DNA from: Christensenellaceae bacterium
Lineage (GTDB): Bacteria; Bacillota; Clostridia; Christensenellales; CAG-138
Direction of reading: 5' to 3'
Length of the DNA: 64,000 bases
NCBI GenBank assembly: GCA_022510765.1
Contig: JAFLSU010000002.1
Location: 58,286 to 122,285 of the forward strand
A program made the translations under genes and the position numbers. The notes under the pieces are model-generated. The model ran no database searches. It had not been told where the DNA came from and saw nothing but the letters and a program-made list of their open reading frames with translations. This document shows positions 1-9,526 of this stretch, piece by piece; within the stretch, counting starts at the first letter, position 1; the number at the start of each line of letters is the position of its first letter.

Positions 1-1202
1 GCCTCCGCAAACCAGGTTTCGTATACTTGATCGTACACATTGTCGCATTCAATATTGTATGCGCCTTCGTATGCAAGGTTCCACACCTCATCGCCGCGTT
101 CATATTTCATGTTGCCTTTGATGAAATTGCGATTGATCATCAGATAGTTGATTCCCGTTTCAGTACAGAACTTAACGATCTGCTTATTATCCGTAGTGGC
201 AAAATAGGTAAGCTCAGGCAGCGCCGCTTCCGAATCCGAAGGTTTGAAGTCGAAGCCTGCAAGCTCCATCGCCGCATAGACGAAACCGTCTTCGTAGCTG
301 CTTTCAAGCGATTTATGGACAAGATATCCCCAGTCCAAGCATGTTTCATTCTTCATGTCGGCATCATCGCCCATGCTAAGTATCAGCTTGTCGAATTCCT
401 CAAAGCCGATGCCGAGATTTAGCAGCGAATCGATATCCTCGGCCTTAAGCGCCGCAATGGAATCGTCATATTCGGGGGCTTCGCTGCTTCCGACATTGGT
501 GTAAGCAAGGAAAAGCCTGTTTACGGTAAAGCAGTTATCCGGTACGAAGAACGGTACCGCACCTTTGCCGGTAATAAAGTTTTCATAATTGTACGCAAAT
601 TCGCTGAAAGACATCTGGCTTTGACTCAGCACCTGATTCTGCATGTAGGTGAGTATCAGATCTTCGTCCGGAGTAACATCGGCTACGACCTGCTCATAAA
701 GCTTATGCGCGATCTTGTTGTTGCGCAGCGTATTTTCATATAAGGCGCGATACTCATCGAAAGTAAAACCCATGTCTACTTCATATAATCTGTAGATCTC
801 GGCCTTGATCTCTTCCTCATCGGTGATGGTGGAAACAACCCTTTCACGGTACTGCTCGTAAACATGATCGCATTGCTCCTGAACCTCCTTCATTATTTCG
901 GCCTCTTCGCTTTCCGTGAGAGTGATCCCGAGCTTCTGTGCGCGGTTTACGGCGACGGCAAACCTTGTTACATCCTCCATGACGCGGTTGAAATACTCTT
1001 CCGCGGTTATAGCGCCGTACAGGAAGTGATAATAGTATTGGTGGTTTGCATAGCTCATGTTGAAGTCGAACTTCGTAAGCTCGAAATCATCGACCGTCAT
1101 TATGACGGGATTAGCATCCTCTTTTACGGTGCAGGAACAGAAAGTACCGAGGATAAAGATGAGCGCAAGCAACAACACTGTAAGCTTAATGGGGGTTTTC
1201 AT
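1..1202 (-). CDS. Secreted lipoprotein with SurA/PrsA-like N-terminal region (partial, runs off the left edge)
   Basis: Reverse-strand frame is open from an ATG at 1200-1202 to the window edge: MKTPIKLTVLLLALIFILGTFCSCTVKEDANPVIMTVDDFELTKFDFNMSYANHQYYYH... Lipobox-like FCSC, then VDDFELTKFDF as in PrsA/SurA-type chaperone starts. Not in the ORF track because it is truncated. Confidence 0.7.
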   Translation of the reverse strand, partial: MKTPIKLTVLLLALIFILGTFCSCTVKEDANPVIMTVDDFELTKFDFNMSYANHQYYYHFLYGAITAEEYFNRVMEDVTRFAVAVNRAQKLGITLTESEEAEIMKEVQEQCDHVYEQYRERVVSTITDEEEIKAEIYRLYEVDMGFTFDEYRALYENTLRNNKIAHKLYEQVVADVTPDEDLILTYMQNQVLSQSQMSFSEFAYNYENFITGKGAVPFFVPDNCFTVNRLFLAYTNVGSSEAPEYDDSIAALKAEDIDSLLNLGIGFEEFDKLILSMGDDADMKNETCLDWGYLVHKSLESSYEDGFVYAAMELAGFDFKPSDSEAALPELTYFATTDNKQIVKFCTETGINYLMINRNFIKGNMKYERGDEVWNLAYEGAYNIECDNVYDQVYETWFAE

Positions 1203-1376
1203 CGATGGGCATCCTTTCATCAAACGATTGGGGGTGTATCAACATGGCTAACACTCTACACCGCTCCAAACTAATTATAGCATAAAGCGGCGGTATTGCA
1301 ATAGCCAAAAGAATTTGCTATAATTCTTCCATAATTAGGTCAATTTGTTTTGACCGAGCACGAAAAGGTAAATATT

Positions 1377-1928
1377 ATGAAAAGAATAGCTTGTTTACTT
1401 ATGGCCATTTGTATGGCGTTAATACTAACCGCCTGCGGTAAAAAATCCCCCATTGACAAGGACGGAGTGTATTCCGATGGCTTCATGACCATGACGCTTC
1501 CCGCTGAGCATTTCATCGCAGTCGATTCGAGCGAAGAAATGGGGAGCCACTATCATAAATACCTCGTATTCAAGGGCGCGAAGGATTTTTCGGGCAGCAA
1601 TATAATCTACATGTCCTTCAAGGTGACGGGCAACTCCGTGGACTTCGCCGATACGGAGCGTGAGGCGCTTGAAAAGAGTATGCGTGCTCAATATGCGTCC
1701 GAAGGCAAGGAGTTTGAAAGCGTAAGTTTCAAAAAGCTCGATGTTGAAGGCTGCAAGGGTTATGTTTACGAGTATACCGTAACCTCCGGCGAATCCGTCA
1801 TTCATCATATCATGTACTCCGCAGTAAGAACCAAAAAGCGTGAAGGCGTTACCGTGTTCTTCAACTGCACCGATGAGAGATTGCTTGAGGAATATAGAGC
1901 AAGCTGCGAAACCATCATCATTGAGTAG
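1377..1928 (+). CDS. Small lipoprotein of unknown function
   Basis: MKRIACLLMAICMALILTACGKKSP: signal peptide with LTAC lipobox; start moved from 1350 to the ATG at 1377. Confidence 0.7.
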   Translation: MKRIACLLMAICMALILTACGKKSPIDKDGVYSDGFMTMTLPAEHFIAVDSSEEMGSHYHKYLVFKGAKDFSGSNIIYMSFKVTGNSVDFADTEREALEKSMRAQYASEGKEFESVSFKKLDVEGCKGYVYEYTVTSGESVIHHIMYSAVRTKKREGVTVFFNCTDERLLEEYRASCETIIIE

Positions 1929-1988
1929 AAGCCATTGCGCTTTATTAAAAAGAGCTTAACGGTAATGAAAATCCGTTAGGAGATTTCT

Positions 1989-2228
1989 ATGTTCATCAAT
2001 AAAACGGCGGATGGCTCTCACAACATTTGCGGAAAAAATGTTTTTCTTCTGCGCAAGCAGATGAATATATCTCAGAGAGAATTGGCGGATGGATTGCAGT
2101 TGATTGGCTTGGATGTAGATAAAAACGCTATTCAACGTATAGAGGCAGGAAAGCGTTTCGTAACGGATATCGAAATCGTTGCTTTAGCACGTTTCTTTTC
2201 CGTTGCGCCCAATGACTTGCTTAAATAA
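1989..2228 (+). CDS. Small XRE-family helix-turn-helix regulator
   Basis: VFLLRKQMNISQRELADGLQLIGLDVDKNAIQRIEAGKRFVTDIEIVALARFF is a typical HTH_3/XRE pattern. Confidence 0.8.
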   Translation: MFINKTADGSHNICGKNVFLLRKQMNISQRELADGLQLIGLDVDKNAIQRIEAGKRFVTDIEIVALARFFSVAPNDLLK

Positions 2229-2262
2229 AATATGGGAAGACTGTTGTAAAATACAATTAGCA

Positions 2263-2292
2263 AAAATCCGGGGTGCGGCTGAGCCGCACCCC
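2263..2292 (-). terminator. Rho-independent terminator of the hut operon
   Basis: Perfect 10-bp stem GGGGTGCGGC-tga-GCCGCACCCC, followed on the minus strand by GGATTTTTGC. Confidence 0.7.
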
Positions 2293-2314
2293 GCACAATT
2301 TGAAAATAACAAAT

Positions 2315-2947
2315 TTAGCCCATAATATCGGCAGTGGTCGTGCTTTCGATCCTCATGGCAAGCTCATCGGCATGTGCTACGAGTTTCTTTCCTTCTTCAT
2401 CGAAGAACTTAGCCCTCTCCTCGTCCTTAACTCCGCCGAGGTTGATAAGAACGTTGAGCCATGCGCCGTGTATGCAGGTGTACAGATTCAGCACCGCAAC
2501 GCCAAGGTCACTAGCACAGTTGGTGTTATAGTGACCGAGCAGCGTGTCAGCAAGCTCCAGCGAACGCACGGCAAGGCGGAGCGTTTCAAACGGAACTTCG
2601 GTCGCAACGAGGGTCGCCTTTGCTATCTCATTGCGGCGGGCAGCCTTTTCTTCATCGGTCTCCTTGGGCATTTTGAAAGCAGCCGCAACGAGATTATAAG
2701 CGTCGGTGTCCTTATCCACCTGCGCGGTGAGCGCTTCATAAAGTCCCTTTCCCTCGTCGATCACCTTTTGCGCAATCGGCCACTCGGCCTCATAGCGCTT
2801 CTTGCTCACGGTCTGACCCGCAACCATGGTGGTAAGGCCGATGCCCTGTGCGCCGCAGAGCGCAGCAGCACTTCCGCCGCCGGGAGCGGGTGCGTCGGAT
2901 GCGAGTATATCGAGGTAATCCTTTACCTGCATATCAATAAGTTTCAT
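2315..2947 (-). CDS. fchA: Formimidoyltetrahydrofolate cyclodeaminase (stand-alone)
   Basis: MKLIDMQVKDYLDILASDAPAPGGGSAAALCGAQGIGLTTMVAGQTV; PGGGSAAA motif of the FTCD_C family; hut context. Confidence 0.9.
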   Translation of the reverse strand: MKLIDMQVKDYLDILASDAPAPGGGSAAALCGAQGIGLTTMVAGQTVSKKRYEAEWPIAQKVIDEGKGLYEALTAQVDKDTDAYNLVAAAFKMPKETDEEKAARRNEIAKATLVATEVPFETLRLAVRSLELADTLLGHYNTNCASDLGVAVLNLYTCIHGAWLNVLINLGGVKDEERAKFFDEEGKKLVAHADELAMRIESTTTADIMG

Positions 2948-4169
2948 AAACTATTCCTTTCTTAATAACGGTTTTTGCCTGATTTGAACCCATGCGGTAG
3001 CAGAGCATGGGAAGGTCGTTTTCTTTCCATATCACGAGGTCGGCAAACTTGCCCTCTTCGATGGAACCCACCTTTTCGCCCTTGCCTATAGCGCATGCGG
3101 CGTTGAGCGTGACCGCCGTCAGCACCTCTTCTGGATACATTCGGTAGCGAAGATATCCAAGGTTCATCGAAAGCTGTAGGTTCAGCGATGGGCAGGAGCC
3201 GGGGTTGAAGTCGGTCGCGATCGCAACCGGAACTCCCGCGTTTATCATGTCCCTTGCCCGCGCGAAGGGTTTATCAAGATACAGCGAGGTCTGCGGCAGC
3301 AGACATGCCGTCACCTTAGATTTTGCCATTGCCTCTATGCCGCTGTCGCGGGTGGCGATTAGATGCTCCGCCGAGACTGCGCCGATTTCACCCGCAAGTT
3401 CCGAACCGCCGAGCGGATCGATCTCATCCGCATGGATCTTGGCGGGAAGTCCCAATTTCTGAGCTGCCAAAAGCAGTTTTCTCGATTGTTCAACATTGAA
3501 CACGGAGCTTTCGAGGAACACGTCGCAAAAATCGGCAAGCTTTTCTTCCGCAACGCGCGGGAGGACCTTTTCGATGATGAAATCGATATATCCGTCCGCA
3601 TTGCCGCTGAACTCGTCCGGGATAGCGTGTGCGCCGAGGAAGGTCGAGACGATGTCCTGCGGAATGGTCTCGCCAAGCCTTCTTATGACCCGAAGCTGCT
3701 TCAATTCGTCCTCAAGATTGAGACCGTAGCCGCTCTTTATTTCAACCGTGGTCACGCCGAAATTTAGCATCTCCGCAAGGAAGCCGCGGCTGCGTTCGTA
3801 CAGTTCGTCCTCGGTGGAGTTTCGGGTGTTGGTGAGCGTATTTAGTATGCCGCCGCCGGCGTTGAGAATGTCGAGATAGGATGCTCCTGCAATCTTGAGC
3901 GGAACCTCATGCGCGCGCCAGCCGCCGAACACGAGATGCGTGTGCGCATCGACAAGACCGGGAGTGACGAGCGCACCCTCTGCATCTATGACGATGGTAT
4001 CCGCAGGGTATACGAGTTCCTCGCCGTCCGCTGTGACGGAGATTATCCTGCCGTCATCGATAAGGACTTGGGCATCATGTAACTTTTGTATCGCGCCCTG
4101 CTCCGCGCCGCAAAGGCTTTTTGTCCCAAGCGGCGTTGCGAGCAGGCCGATGTTTTTTATAAGCAGCAT
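2934..4169 (-). CDS. hutI: Imidazolonepropionase
   Basis: Amidohydrolase: DAEGALVTPGLVDAHTHLVFGGWRAHE, KSGYGLNLEDELK, GAHAIPDEF, HADEIDPLGGSELA, ATDFNPGSCPS. Confidence 0.95.
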   Translation of the reverse strand: MLLIKNIGLLATPLGTKSLCGAEQGAIQKLHDAQVLIDDGRIISVTADGEELVYPADTIVIDAEGALVTPGLVDAHTHLVFGGWRAHEVPLKIAGASYLDILNAGGGILNTLTNTRNSTEDELYERSRGFLAEMLNFGVTTVEIKSGYGLNLEDELKQLRVIRRLGETIPQDIVSTFLGAHAIPDEFSGNADGYIDFIIEKVLPRVAEEKLADFCDVFLESSVFNVEQSRKLLLAAQKLGLPAKIHADEIDPLGGSELAGEIGAVSAEHLIATRDSGIEAMAKSKVTACLLPQTSLYLDKPFARARDMINAGVPVAIATDFNPGSCPSLNLQLSMNLGYLRYRMYPEEVLTAVTLNAACAIGKGEKVGSIEEGKFADLVIWKENDLPMLCYRMGSNQAKTVIKKGIVYETY

Positions 4170-4178
4170 ATGTATAAA

Positions 4179-5075
4179 TTAGAGCAAATAGTTCTCGATG
4201 ATCTGCTTGTCGGCATCGAAGTCCTCGATTTGCAGATAGTATTCCGCCGAATCGATGAGCGCACGCATCGGAGTAAGACCGATAATCTCGGTGCCGATCA
4301 CATGAACGCCCCAGCGTGCAGCCTCGGCCTTGGTCACTTCAACGACCCTGTAAAGCGGGGTGCGGCTGAAATCGGTCATGTTGATGGAGACCTGAGCGAT
4401 ATTCCTGTCCTCGAGCATTACGCCGAGCGCCTTGACGCAGTCGAAACCACCGCTCGACCTGCGAAGAATCTTTGCAATCTTGCTTGCAATGGAGACATCG
4501 GAGGTCGAAAGGTTGATGTTGAACGCGACAAGGGGCATACGGCAGCCAACTGCGGTCGTACCTGCGGTCGGATGGATCGTCGCTCCGCCGAAATCGGGAG
4601 TCCACTGCGCATCCTTGACCTTTTCAGCCATGCCCTCGAACTGTCCCTTGCGGATTGCTGCGAGATTTACACGGTGGGGAGCGGAAGCGGAGTCCTCATA
4701 AAGGAAGATGGGGATGCCGGCTTCGTTCCAGATGCGCTCCGCAAGCTGCTTGGAATATTCGATGGTCTCCTCCTTGGTGACATCCTTCATCGGGATAAGG
4801 GGGATAACGTCCACCGCGCCCATGCGGGGATGCTCGCCCTGATGCTTGTTAAGGTCGATAAGCTCCGCCGCCTTCTTTGCAAGCGCAGTTGCCGCATTCA
4901 TCACGCCTTCGGGGCTTCCCATAAAGGTGATGACGCTGCGGTTGTGGCTTGCGTCGCTGCTGTAGTCAAGCAGGGTCACGCCCGCGGTATTGCGAACGGT
5001 GTCAACACATGCTTCGATGACTTCGTGATTTCTGCCCTCACTGATATTGGGTACGCATTCAATGATCTTTGCCAT
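4179..5075 (-). CDS. ftcD: Glutamate formimidoyltransferase
   Basis: MAKIIECVPNISEGRNHEVIEACVD...LLDYSSDASHNRSVITFMG, HPRMGAVDVIPLIP motifs. Confidence 0.95.
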   Translation of the reverse strand: MAKIIECVPNISEGRNHEVIEACVDTVRNTAGVTLLDYSSDASHNRSVITFMGSPEGVMNAATALAKKAAELIDLNKHQGEHPRMGAVDVIPLIPMKDVTKEETIEYSKQLAERIWNEAGIPIFLYEDSASAPHRVNLAAIRKGQFEGMAEKVKDAQWTPDFGGATIHPTAGTTAVGCRMPLVAFNINLSTSDVSIASKIAKILRRSSGGFDCVKALGVMLEDRNIAQVSINMTDFSRTPLYRVVEVTKAEAARWGVHVIGTEIIGLTPMRALIDSAEYYLQIEDFDADKQIIENYLL

Positions 5076-5113
5076 TTTGAATTTAGTTCCTTTCGATTCT
5101 GTTTTTATAGTAT

Positions 5114-7135
5114 TTATTTAACTTTTTCTGCTACTATCTTGGAGACGAGCTCATCAGACGCAAAGTAGGGAATGGTGATATGGGCTTTTCCGGACCACTT
5201 CTCGTTATACTTAATGGAAGTTTCGACGGAATGCTCATTCCTTGCCCAGTTACGCCTTGCAACGCCGCCCATAACGTCCCACATCATGGCGGAACGAATG
5301 ATTTCATCGATGCGCTCGCTGCCGTCAAGCACGAGACCGAAACCGCCGTTTATGGACTTGCCGATGCCTACGCCGCCGCCGTTATGCAGCGCGCAGAGGC
5401 TCATGCCCCTCGCCGCATTTCCGGCGAAGCACTGAACTGCCATGTCCGCCATGACGTTGCTGCCGTCCTTGATGTTGGCGGTCTCTCTAAACGGGGAGTC
5501 GGTGCCGCTTACATCGTGGTGATCCCTTCCAATCATTACGGGACCTATCTCGCCATTGCGCACCATTTCGTTGAACTTGAGTGCGATATTGGTTCTGCCC
5601 TCTGCGTCCTGATAGAGTATCCTCGCCTGCGTGCCGACAACGAGCTTGTTCGCCTTTGCGTCACGGATCCAGATGTAGTTGTCGCGATCCTGGGAGCAGC
5701 GGTTCGGGTCGATGCAGCTCATTGCGGCTGCATCGGTCTTGTCAAGATCCTCGGGTTTGCCCGACAGGCACACCCAGCGGAAGGGTCCGTAGCCGTAGTC
5801 AAAGAGCAGGGGTCCCATTATATCCTCAACGTAGCTCGGGAAGATGAAGCCGTCCTTTTCGTCAACGCCGTTCTTGGAAATCTCCTGAACGCCGCTGTCG
5901 TAAACTGCCTTCATGAATGAATTGCCGTAATCGAAGAAATAGGTTCCACGCTTGGTGAGTGCAACTATAGCGTCAAAATGGCGACGCAAAGAAGCATTTA
6001 CGCGCTTTTCAAACTCGTCACGGTCGTCATGCAGCATAGCGGTGCGCTCGTCAAAGCTAAGCCCAACGGGGCAGTAGCCGCCGTTATAAACATTGTGGCA
6101 GGAGGTCTGGTCGGAAAGCAAGTCGATGTGGATGTCATGCTTTACGGCGTATTCGAGCAGATCGACGATATTGCCGTGATATGCGATGGAAATCGATTTT
6201 TTATTCTCCAAATGCTCCTTTGCGGAAGCGAAAATTTCATCAAGATTATCGGAAACGGTGTTGACCCAGCCCTGATCGTAGCGGGTCTTGATCCTCGAGA
6301 GGTCTACCTCGGCAAAGATACCGACGGCGTTTGCGATGTTGGCCGCCTTGGGCTGTGCGCCGCTCATGCCGCCGAGACCGGACGAGACGAAAAGCCGTCC
6401 TTCAAGATCGCCATCCTCGGGCACGCCAAGCTCCTTGCGTCCTGCGCCGAGTATGGTGTTGAACGTGCCGTGAACGATGCCCTGGGGACCTATGTACATC
6501 CAGCCGCCGGCGGTCATCTGACCGTAGTTTGCAACGCCCAGCTCCTCCGCAATCTCCCAATCCTTGAGGTTATCGAACATGCCGACCATCAACGCATTGG
6601 TGATGATGACTCTGGGAGCGGTGGGCTTGCTCGGGAACAGGCCGAGCGGATGCCCGGACTCAACAACGAGGGTCTGATTTTCGGTCAATTCCTCAAGATA
6701 CTTTTTGATAAGGCGGTATTGGAGCCAGTTCTGGCAGGGCTGACCCGTTTCGCCGTAGGTGACGAGTTCGTAGGGGTAGAGCGCAATCTCGAAATCGAGA
6801 TTATTATCTATCATCACTTGGAACGCCTTGCCCTCGATGCAGTTGCCCTTGTATTCATCGATGGGTTTACCGTATATGCGTCCCTCGGGACGGTATCTGT
6901 AGGCATAGATCCTGCCCCTTGTTACGAGTTCCTCCATAAATTCGGGGGCAAGCTGCTCGTGAAGCTCCTCGGGAACATAGCGAAGCGCGTTCTTGAGCGC
7001 AAGCTCAGCCTGTGCCTTTGTAAGACGGAAACCCCTGTCGGGAGCCCTTCTGTAGCCTTCCTCCATCTTCGGATATTCGGGGAGTACATTGTCAAGCTTT
7101 ATCGTCATCGCCTGACCTATTGATTTATTGTTCAT
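5114..7135 (-). CDS. hutU: Urocanate hydratase
   Basis: MNNKSIGQAMTIKLDNVLPEYPKMEEGYRRAPDRGF...; HPLGLFPSKPTAPRVIITNALMVGMFDN; DQTSCHNVYNGGYCPVGLSF. Start taken at 7135 rather than the upstream ORF boundary at 7183. Confidence 0.95.
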   Translation of the reverse strand: MNNKSIGQAMTIKLDNVLPEYPKMEEGYRRAPDRGFRLTKAQAELALKNALRYVPEELHEQLAPEFMEELVTRGRIYAYRYRPEGRIYGKPIDEYKGNCIEGKAFQVMIDNNLDFEIALYPYELVTYGETGQPCQNWLQYRLIKKYLEELTENQTLVVESGHPLGLFPSKPTAPRVIITNALMVGMFDNLKDWEIAEELGVANYGQMTAGGWMYIGPQGIVHGTFNTILGAGRKELGVPEDGDLEGRLFVSSGLGGMSGAQPKAANIANAVGIFAEVDLSRIKTRYDQGWVNTVSDNLDEIFASAKEHLENKKSISIAYHGNIVDLLEYAVKHDIHIDLLSDQTSCHNVYNGGYCPVGLSFDERTAMLHDDRDEFEKRVNASLRRHFDAIVALTKRGTYFFDYGNSFMKAVYDSGVQEISKNGVDEKDGFIFPSYVEDIMGPLLFDYGYGPFRWVCLSGKPEDLDKTDAAAMSCIDPNRCSQDRDNYIWIRDAKANKLVVGTQARILYQDAEGRTNIALKFNEMVRNGEIGPVMIGRDHHDVSGTDSPFRETANIKDGSNVMADMAVQCFAGNAARGMSLCALHNGGGVGIGKSINGGFGLVLDGSERIDEIIRSAMMWDVMGGVARRNWARNEHSVETSIKYNEKWSGKAHITIPYFASDELVSKIVAEKVK

Positions 7136-7212
7136 AATGTTTCCTCCATTATGTTTATATCGATTATTTAAGCGCACCTGCAACGCTCTCCGCAGCGCAG
7201 AGACAGCTTGAA

Positions 7213-8736
7213 CTATGCAAGCGCACCTGTAATGCTCTCCGCGCTGAGAACGATCTCCTCGTTCTTTATCATAGCGTCGAACTTATTCATCTGTTCATAC
7301 ATTACAATATCATCTTGAATGGGAGCAACGCTCTTGCGGATGTGGTCGTACACGGCCTTGGTTGCGGGAGCAAGCTTGTCGTCGCCGCGCAGGTACAACG
7401 CCTGGCTTGCTGCAAACAGCTCGATACCAAGCACCTTCTGAGCGTTATCAAGTATCATCCTCGCCTTGCGGGCGGCGATGGTACCCATGCTGACATGATC
7501 CTCCTGATTTGCGGACGAGGGGATGGAATCGACACTCGCGGGGTGCGCCCACACCTTGTTCTCGGAAACCATGCTGGCAGCCGAATACTGCGTAATCATA
7601 AAGCCGGAATTGAGACCGCCGTTTTCGCTCAAAAATGCGGGAAGCCCAGAGCTGAGCTGAGGATTGACGAGCCTTTCGATGCGGCGTTCGGATACGTTCG
7701 CAAACTCCGCAAGCGCGATGCCGAGGAAGTCGAACGCAAGCGCCATCGGCTGACCATGGAAATTGCCGCCGGAAATCGCTTCGTCATCGTCGGGGAAGAT
7801 GATGGGATTGTCGGTAACGGCGTTTATCTCACGACTCACCGCGTTGTATACATATTCGACTGCATCGCGGCTCGCGCCATGGATCTGCGGGGTACATCTG
7901 AGCGCATAGGCATCCTGAACCTTTCCCGGTATCGTGTCGTTTGCGAGCTTGCTGCCCTCAAGGAGGGTCAGAAGATTCTTTGCGCTGTTGATCTGTCCCT
8001 TATGCCCTCGAAGCTCGTGTATCTTATGATCGTAAGCTTTTTTAATGCCGAAGAGTGCCTCCGCAGTCATCGCACAGGCGATGTCCGCAACCTTGGTAAG
8101 CTGAAGCGCATCGTATACCGCAAGGCAACCGATGGCGGTCATTATCTGGGTGCCGTTTATGAGCGCAAGCCCTTCCTTTGCGGCAAGCTCCACGGTCGGT
8201 ATGCCTGCCCTTTCCATCGCTTCCGCACCGCTCATTATTTCGCCCTGATACTCCGCTTTTCCCTCACCGAGCATTACAAGCACCATATGCGAAAGCGGAG
8301 CAAGATCGCCGCTCGCGCCGAGCGAACCCTTCTCGGGAACGATCGGATGAACGCCCTTGTTGAGCATTGAAAGCAGGGTTTCGATTGTGGAAAGCCTTAT
8401 GCCGGAATTGCCCCTGCAAAGCGCGTTGCAGCGAAGGAGCATTGCCGCGCGAACCGCCTCGGTGGGCAGGGGATTGCCCATGCCGCAGGAATGGGAAATT
8501 ATGAGGTTCCTTTGGAGCGCAGCCGTGTCCTCAATCGAAATATATTTGTCGGAAAATTTACCGAAACCGGTGGTCAAACCATAGACGACCGCCTTTTCGT
8601 CCAGCTTTTTCTCAACATACTCACGAGCCTTATTCACTCGCTCCTTAGCGTCGGGGTCTATCTCTACCTGTTCATGCCTTCTCGCGGCCGCAACGACCTG
8701 CTCGATGGTTAAACTCATACCGTTAATCGTTATCAT
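7213..8736 (-). CDS. hutH: Histidine ammonia-lyase
   Basis: GTQIMTAIG, VPEKGSLGASGDLAPLSHM (MIO Ala-Ser-Gly), SSANQEDHVSMG. ATG at 8736 is preceded by AAAGGAGAA. Confidence 0.96.
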   Translation of the reverse strand: MITINGMSLTIEQVVAAARRHEQVEIDPDAKERVNKAREYVEKKLDEKAVVYGLTTGFGKFSDKYISIEDTAALQRNLIISHSCGMGNPLPTEAVRAAMLLRCNALCRGNSGIRLSTIETLLSMLNKGVHPIVPEKGSLGASGDLAPLSHMVLVMLGEGKAEYQGEIMSGAEAMERAGIPTVELAAKEGLALINGTQIMTAIGCLAVYDALQLTKVADIACAMTAEALFGIKKAYDHKIHELRGHKGQINSAKNLLTLLEGSKLANDTIPGKVQDAYALRCTPQIHGASRDAVEYVYNAVSREINAVTDNPIIFPDDDEAISGGNFHGQPMALAFDFLGIALAEFANVSERRIERLVNPQLSSGLPAFLSENGGLNSGFMITQYSAASMVSENKVWAHPASVDSIPSSANQEDHVSMGTIAARKARMILDNAQKVLGIELFAASQALYLRGDDKLAPATKAVYDHIRKSVAPIQDDIVMYEQMNKFDAMIKNEEIVLSAESITGALA

Positions 8737-8990
8737 TTCAAGATTCTCCTTTATCAATCGGCGCAATGCCGCATTTTCCCAAGGATAATTATATTGTGGC
8801 AGAGATGAGTAGTCAAGCACTATCGTGAGTTCACTGCACAAAAAGTCAATATATTGCTCGAGGTCTTCGCAAATAAGTTGAATTATGTTAGAATATAAAC
8901 GGAAGTTCTTGGCGAAAGAAGGATGAATCATGCAAAAAATGGACTTCTTCGTTATGTATATAGCGATATAAATCTAAGGAGGTTTTCTTC

Positions 8991-9458
8991 ATGGAAAGAA
9001 TTGCAAGCTTTACCATTAACCATCTTGAGCTGATGCCCGGTTTATACGTGTCCCGCAGGGATCGGAAAGATGGATGCGTAATTACCACCTTTGACGTGAG
9101 AATAACCGCTCCTAATCGGGAACCGGTGATAGATATGCCTGCGTTACATACTATTGAGCATTTAGGTGCAACTTATTTGCGAAACAGTGACAAAAAGTCG
9201 GATATAGTTTATTTTGGCCCCATGGGATGCAGAACGGGATTTTACTTAGTTATTTTCGGTGATTCGGACTCCAAAGATGTTTTGCAGCTTGTTCTTAATA
9301 TGTGTGAGTTTATTATAAGCTATCAGGGAGAAATCCCCGGTGCACACCCGGCTGAATGCGGCAATTTTTCGGAGCAAAACCTTAACATGGCACAATATTA
9401 CATAAGAAGGTATAGGAATGAGCTAATCGAAAATCATCGTTTCACATATCCCGAATGA
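8991..9458 (+). CDS. luxS: S-ribosylhomocysteine lyase
   Basis: DVRITAPNREPVIDMPALHTIEHLGATYLRN, HxxEH zinc motif, YFGPMGCRTGFYL; RBS AAGGAGG upstream. Confidence 0.96.
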   Translation: MERIASFTINHLELMPGLYVSRRDRKDGCVITTFDVRITAPNREPVIDMPALHTIEHLGATYLRNSDKKSDIVYFGPMGCRTGFYLVIFGDSDSKDVLQLVLNMCEFIISYQGEIPGAHPAECGNFSEQNLNMAQYYIRRYRNELIENHRFTYPE

Positions 9459-9526
9459 TTTTGCATTGACATTTCCAAGCAACAGGAGTAAACTGACCCG
9501 CATATTTTTAATTTCGGAGGTGCCGA

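Noticed and set aside
864-1274. 136-aa plus-strand ORF near the left edge
   Set aside because: Overlaps the reverse-strand lipoprotein gene, which has a signal peptide and an open frame to the window edge.
4086-8370. Long plus-strand ORFs (360, 246, 381 and 351 aa) across the hut operon
   Set aside because: All lie opposite well-identified hutI/ftcD/hutU/hutH genes; shadow frames.
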